DNA of 64,000 nt from contig JBARUK010000057.1 in NCBI GenBank assembly GCA_049645705.1, positions 1-64,000 of the forward strand. The letters are read 5' to 3'. Each line of letters opens with the position of its first letter. The first letter of the stretch is position 1. Source of the stretch: JBGNFV01 sp049645705. Lineage in GTDB: Bacteria; Bacteroidota; Bacteroidia; Cytophagales; Cyclobacteriaceae. A model generated the notes under the pieces. It was not told the DNA's origin. It made no database searches and saw nothing but the letters and a program-made list of their open reading frames with translations. The translations under genes were made by a program, and so were the position numbers. Positions 61,195 to 64,000 of the stretch are shown in pieces.

Positions 61195-62111
61195 AGTGTA
61201 TTTCCTCTTAAAAAGTCTTCGATGTTCATGCGTTTTTTACCTTCTATCTGCAGGTCGGTTACCGACAGCACGTCCTTTCCTGTCTGAAAGTGCAGGTAGC
61301 TTTTGCCGTCTGTTTTGTATCCGCCCGCTTCCAGCCCTTCCCGGTTACCCGGTACCACTTCAGCACCAAATACCTTTAGTTGGCGGTCATTTACCCGAGT
61401 CCAGGCAGCAGGATACGGCGACAGGCCGCGGATAAAGTCATACAGCTCGGAAGCGGGTCTTTTCCAGTCTATTTCGCAGGTTTCTTTAAATATCTTGGGG
61501 GCTGCCTTCAGTTCACCTTCAGCCGTCTGTGGCTCCTGCGGGTAGCCACCCATTTCTATGGCTTTTACCGTTTTGTGCACCAGCTTAGCCCCCATATGCA
61601 TCAACCGTCCGTACAGGCTACCGGCCGTATCGTCATCATGTATCGGCTCCTTTTCACGGAAAATGATATTGCCCGTATCGATCTCATGTTTCAGGAAAAA
61701 GGTAGTGGCGCCGGTCTCCTTCTCACCGTTGATAATGGCCCAGTTGATAGGCGCCGCACCGCGGTACTGCGGCAGCAGGGAGGCGTGGAGGTTAAAAGTG
61801 CCTATGGCGGGCATGTTCCATACCGCCTCGGGCAGCATGCGGAAAGCTACTACCACCTGCAGGTTTGCCTCATAACTTCGCAGCTCGGCCTGGAAGGTCT
61901 CCGACTTCAGATTGGTAGGCTGCAGTACGGGGATCCCCTGCTGTACCGCGTAGTCCTTTACCGGGCTGGTGGCTACCTTGCGGCCGCGGCCCTTGGGCTT
62001 GTCCGGCGCCGTTATGACAGCCACCACATTAAGCTGGTTCTCTACGAGTATCTGCAGGCTGGGAACGGCAAACTCGGGCGTTCCCATAAAAATGATACGA
62101 AGGTCGTGCAT
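61191..62111 (-). CDS. fmt: Methionyl-tRNA formyltransferase
   Basis: The enzyme formylates initiator Met-tRNA with 10-formyl-THF. The 306-residue length is normal. It shows the loop KPKGRGRKV, LHASLLPQYRGAAPINWAIINGE (formyl-binding and catalytic region) and HEIDTGNI. The C-terminal tRNA-binding beta-barrel follows after residue 205. It is the first gene of fmt-folA-SDR. Confidence 0.96.
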   Translation of the reverse strand: MHDLRIIFMGTPEFAVPSLQILVENQLNVVAVITAPDKPKGRGRKVATSPVKDYAVQQGIPVLQPTNLKSETFQAELRSYEANLQVVVAFRMLPEAVWNMPAIGTFNLHASLLPQYRGAAPINWAIINGEKETGATTFFLKHEIDTGNIIFREKEPIHDDDTAGSLYGRLMHMGAKLVHKTVKAIEMGGYPQEPQTAEGELKAAPKIFKETCEIDWKRPASELYDFIRGLSPYPAAWTRVNDRQLKVFGAEVVPGNREGLEAGGYKTDGKSYLHFQTGKDVLSVTDLQIEGKKRMNIEDFLRGNTL

Positions 62112-62210
62112 GAAATACGGGCTTGGTTCGAATGGGGATAAAACTAGAAAAAATAGCGAAGAGTTACTTAAAGACCGGGTATCTATTGACTGATTTCATA
62201 TTTTTAATCT

Positions 62211-62765
62211 ATGACAGCTCTTGAATACCTCTTAACCACCCCCCGCCTGGGCATACGGCCCTGGCAGGATGACGACATACCCCATATGGCCCGCATCAAT
62301 GCCGACCCTGAGGTAATGAGATTCTTCCCGGCAGTGGTCACGTACCGGCAGACGGAAGACTTCGTGCGCCGTATGCAACAGCAGTATACTGACTACGGGT
62401 ATTGCTACTTCCCTCTTTTTCACCTGGAAAGCGGGCACATGATCGGGTTTACCGGCCTGCTGTACCAAACCATCGCAGGCATAGACTTTATGCCCTGTAC
62501 GGACATAGGCTGGCGGCTGGACAAGGCATACTGGGGCAAAGGCCTGGCTACAGAAGCGGCGCAGGCCAGCCTGGTCTACGGCTTCCGCACCTGCGGTCTG
62601 AACAGGGTATACGCTGTCTGCCCGGTGGTCAATACTCCGTCGGAGCGGGTCATGATCAAACTGGGGATGAAGAGGCAGGGCACCTTCGATCATCCCAGGC
62701 TGGAGGGGCACCCGAAGCTACAGAGGTGCTACTACTACGCCATAGATAAAGACGACAGGCCCTAA
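62211..62765 (+). CDS. GNAT N-acetyltransferase, RimJ/RimL type
   Basis: The 184-residue protein begins LTTPRLGIRPWQDDDIPHMARI, has DIGWRLDKAYWGKGLATEAA (acetyl-CoA P-loop; about 101-120) and NRVYAVCPVVNTPSERVMIKLGMKR near the end. These are hallmarks of the RimJ/RimL branch. The acceptor substrate is unknown. It is divergent from fmt. Confidence 0.92.
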   Translation: MTALEYLLTTPRLGIRPWQDDDIPHMARINADPEVMRFFPAVVTYRQTEDFVRRMQQQYTDYGYCYFPLFHLESGHMIGFTGLLYQTIAGIDFMPCTDIGWRLDKAYWGKGLATEAAQASLVYGFRTCGLNRVYAVCPVVNTPSERVMIKLGMKRQGTFDHPRLEGHPKLQRCYYYAIDKDDRP

Positions 62766-62837
62766 TTTTCCACGGCCTGGCTTGAACAGGCCTCAGTGGG
62801 TCAGTATCTTTATACCGTCTCCAAACCACCTCCCACT

Positions 62838-63539
62838 ATGCTAGAAAATGTTCCCTCCTGGCTCGATGTATTCTTTCTGCTCACTACTGCCGCCACCATT
62901 GTCCTGTTCTACCTGGCCCACAGGCGGCACAGGGGGCTGCTGCTGATCGTGCTGGCATGGGCCACTATCCATTCTGTGCTGGCCTGGCAGGGTGTATACC
63001 TTAAGACTAAGGTGCTGCCTCCGCCCCTGGCCCTGGTGATGGCCGGTGCCACCATGCTCATGCTGTACGGCTTGTTTTCACCGGCAGGGAAAAAACTAAG
63101 GCGTACCAGGAACCCGGTACTCAGCACATTGCTCCATACCATAAGGGTACCGGTAGAGATCACGCTGTTTGTCCTCTACCTATACGGTACGGTACCTGAG
63201 CTGATGACCTTTTCGGGCAGAAACTTCGATATACTGGCGGGTATAACGGCCCCTGTAGTAGCCTGGCTGCTGAGCAGTGGCAGGGCGCCCCGGCCGCTCA
63301 TGATCGCGTGGAACGTAATATGCCTGGGGCTGGTGTCCTTTATCCTCACCAACGGCATCCTCTCGGCTGAGCTACCCATACAGCAGTTTGCTTTCGACCA
63401 GCCAAACCGCGCGGTGCTGTATTTCCCTTATGTACTGCTGCCAGCCCTTATCGTGCCCATAGTCATGTATACTCACCTCTCCGATCTCATCATATACCTG
63501 GACCGAGCAGGAGCAAAAAAAGAGGCTGTCCGCGTATAG
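62838..63539 (+). CDS. Multi-pass membrane protein of unknown function
   Basis: The 233-residue protein from ATG 62838 (a GTG 42 bases upstream is less likely) has about seven hydrophobic helices separated by short basic loops (AHRRHR, GKKLRRTRN). No family is recognised. Its TAG stop lies inside the terminator hairpin that follows. Confidence 0.78.
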   Translation: MLENVPSWLDVFFLLTTAATIVLFYLAHRRHRGLLLIVLAWATIHSVLAWQGVYLKTKVLPPPLALVMAGATMLMLYGLFSPAGKKLRRTRNPVLSTLLHTIRVPVEITLFVLYLYGTVPELMTFSGRNFDILAGITAPVVAWLLSSGRAPRPLMIAWNVICLGLVSFILTNGILSAELPIQQFAFDQPNRAVLYFPYVLLPALIVPIVMYTHLSDLIIYLDRAGAKKEAVRV

Positions 63540-63555
63540 CAGACAGCCTCTTTTG
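63517..63555 (+). terminator. Terminator overlapping the stop codon of the membrane protein gene
   Basis: AAAAAGAGGCTGTC and GACAGCCTCTTTT pair around an 11-base loop that contains the TAG stop. It resembles the terminator at 40926-40966 in sequence. It lies between convergent genes and may serve both. Confidence 0.75.
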
Positions 63556-63579
63556 TTCAATCCAAAAACAAACAGGTGA

Positions 63580-64000
63580 TTAGTTGGCGCTTTTTACGCT
63601 TCCCATACCGCTTGTATTGATGTCTGTTGCGGGCTCACCTTTATATTTTACAGACCCTACCCCGCTAGCGTTTACCTTCAGGCTATCAGATGCATGTACC
63701 TGGATAGTACCGGCTCCGCTGGCATCTACTTCTACGTCATCGCTTTCCAGGTCATAGGCCTTATACGAACCGGCTCCGGAAAACTCTACCATCTGGCTGG
63801 TAGCCGTACCTTTCAGGGTTATGGATCCGGCCCCGCTTATATCGCTTGTAATCGAATTAGCATCTATGTCCATATTTACCGTACCGGCTCCGCTTACCTT
63901 CAGGCGGAATTTATCGGCCTTGATCGCTTCTTCGGAGCTGATGTTGGAGGCTCCGCTAAGAATGACCTCTTCCAGTGAGGTGTATGTCACGTAGATAGTG
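63580..64000 (-). CDS. GIN-domain (DUF2807) protein, 5' part missing
   Basis: The frame is open to the right edge of the window, so the N-terminus lies outside. The 140 visible residues show the repeating pattern SGAG-x-(I/V)-x-(A/V) (SGAGTVNMD, SGAGSITLK, SGAGSYKAY, ASGAGTIQV, ASGVGSVKY, SGMGSVKS). This right-handed beta-helix signature marks the Bacteroidota putative auto-transporter adhesin head GIN domain. These proteins usually have a signal peptide and are exported. Confidence 0.88.
   Translation of the reverse strand, partial: TIYVTYTSLEEVILSGASNISSEEAIKADKFRLKVSGAGTVNMDIDANSITSDISGAGSITLKGTATSQMVEFSGAGSYKAYDLESDDVEVDASGAGTIQVHASDSLKVNASGVGSVKYKGEPATDINTSGMGSVKSAN

Overview
The window looks like a chromosomal segment of a Bacteroidota bacterium, most likely of the order Cytophagales. 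The evidence is a SusC/SusD outer-membrane uptake pair, an OmpA protein with TPR and PD40 repeats resembling PorE, short 'MKKL...SF.T' GG-leader peptides, and promoters of the form TTTG-N19/20-TAnnTTTG. The genus assignment is inference. The left third is visibly more AT-rich than the right half.

Layout. 0-11 kb is housekeeping: rel (ppGpp), a STAS protein and purA; two tRNA-Leu genes; trigger factor, clpP and clpX; lpxB; a PTPS/QueD-like enzyme; hldD. 11-17.5 kb holds a SusC/SusD/lipoprotein uptake operon. 17.8-23.1 kb is a lepA-folD-queE-ompA operon. 23.3-26 kb has small metabolic and unknown genes. 26.7-28.3 kb carries three tandem secreted Kazal-type inhibitor genes. 28.3-34.7 kb has an SF1 helicase, an ACP phosphodiesterase and a detached complex I block nuoHIJK, in which NuoI has a very long Lys/Pro tail. 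34.7-36.2 kb is gene-poor and repeat-bearing. 36.2-40 kb has a serine hydrolase, an EVE protein and a large secreted protein whose 3' end (81 bp) is duplicated around an inserted lipoprotein gene.

41.0-43.4 kb is the most unusual part: ten tiny genes in a row on the minus strand, six of them absent from ordinary ORF-length cut-offs. They encode RiPP-like precursors with a shared leader (MKKLxLxxLxVxSFxT...GG). Six of the ten also share a core motif, TE(H/F)xxxC(P/S)xTEA(L/M)R. An eleventh precursor lies alone at 48.6 kb. No modification enzyme or transporter for them is present in the window.

43.7-64 kb returns to ordinary content: tRNA-Leu(GAG), a PAP2-like protein, rpoN, asnS, a CocE-type hydrolase, an M42 peptidase, two SDRs, DinB, a quinone reductase, an L,D-transpeptidase, a DUF3857 protein, an fmt-folA-SDR operon, a GNAT enzyme, a membrane protein and a truncated GIN-domain protein at the right edge. 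A structured intergenic repeat occurs twice (near 35.0 and 47.9 kb).
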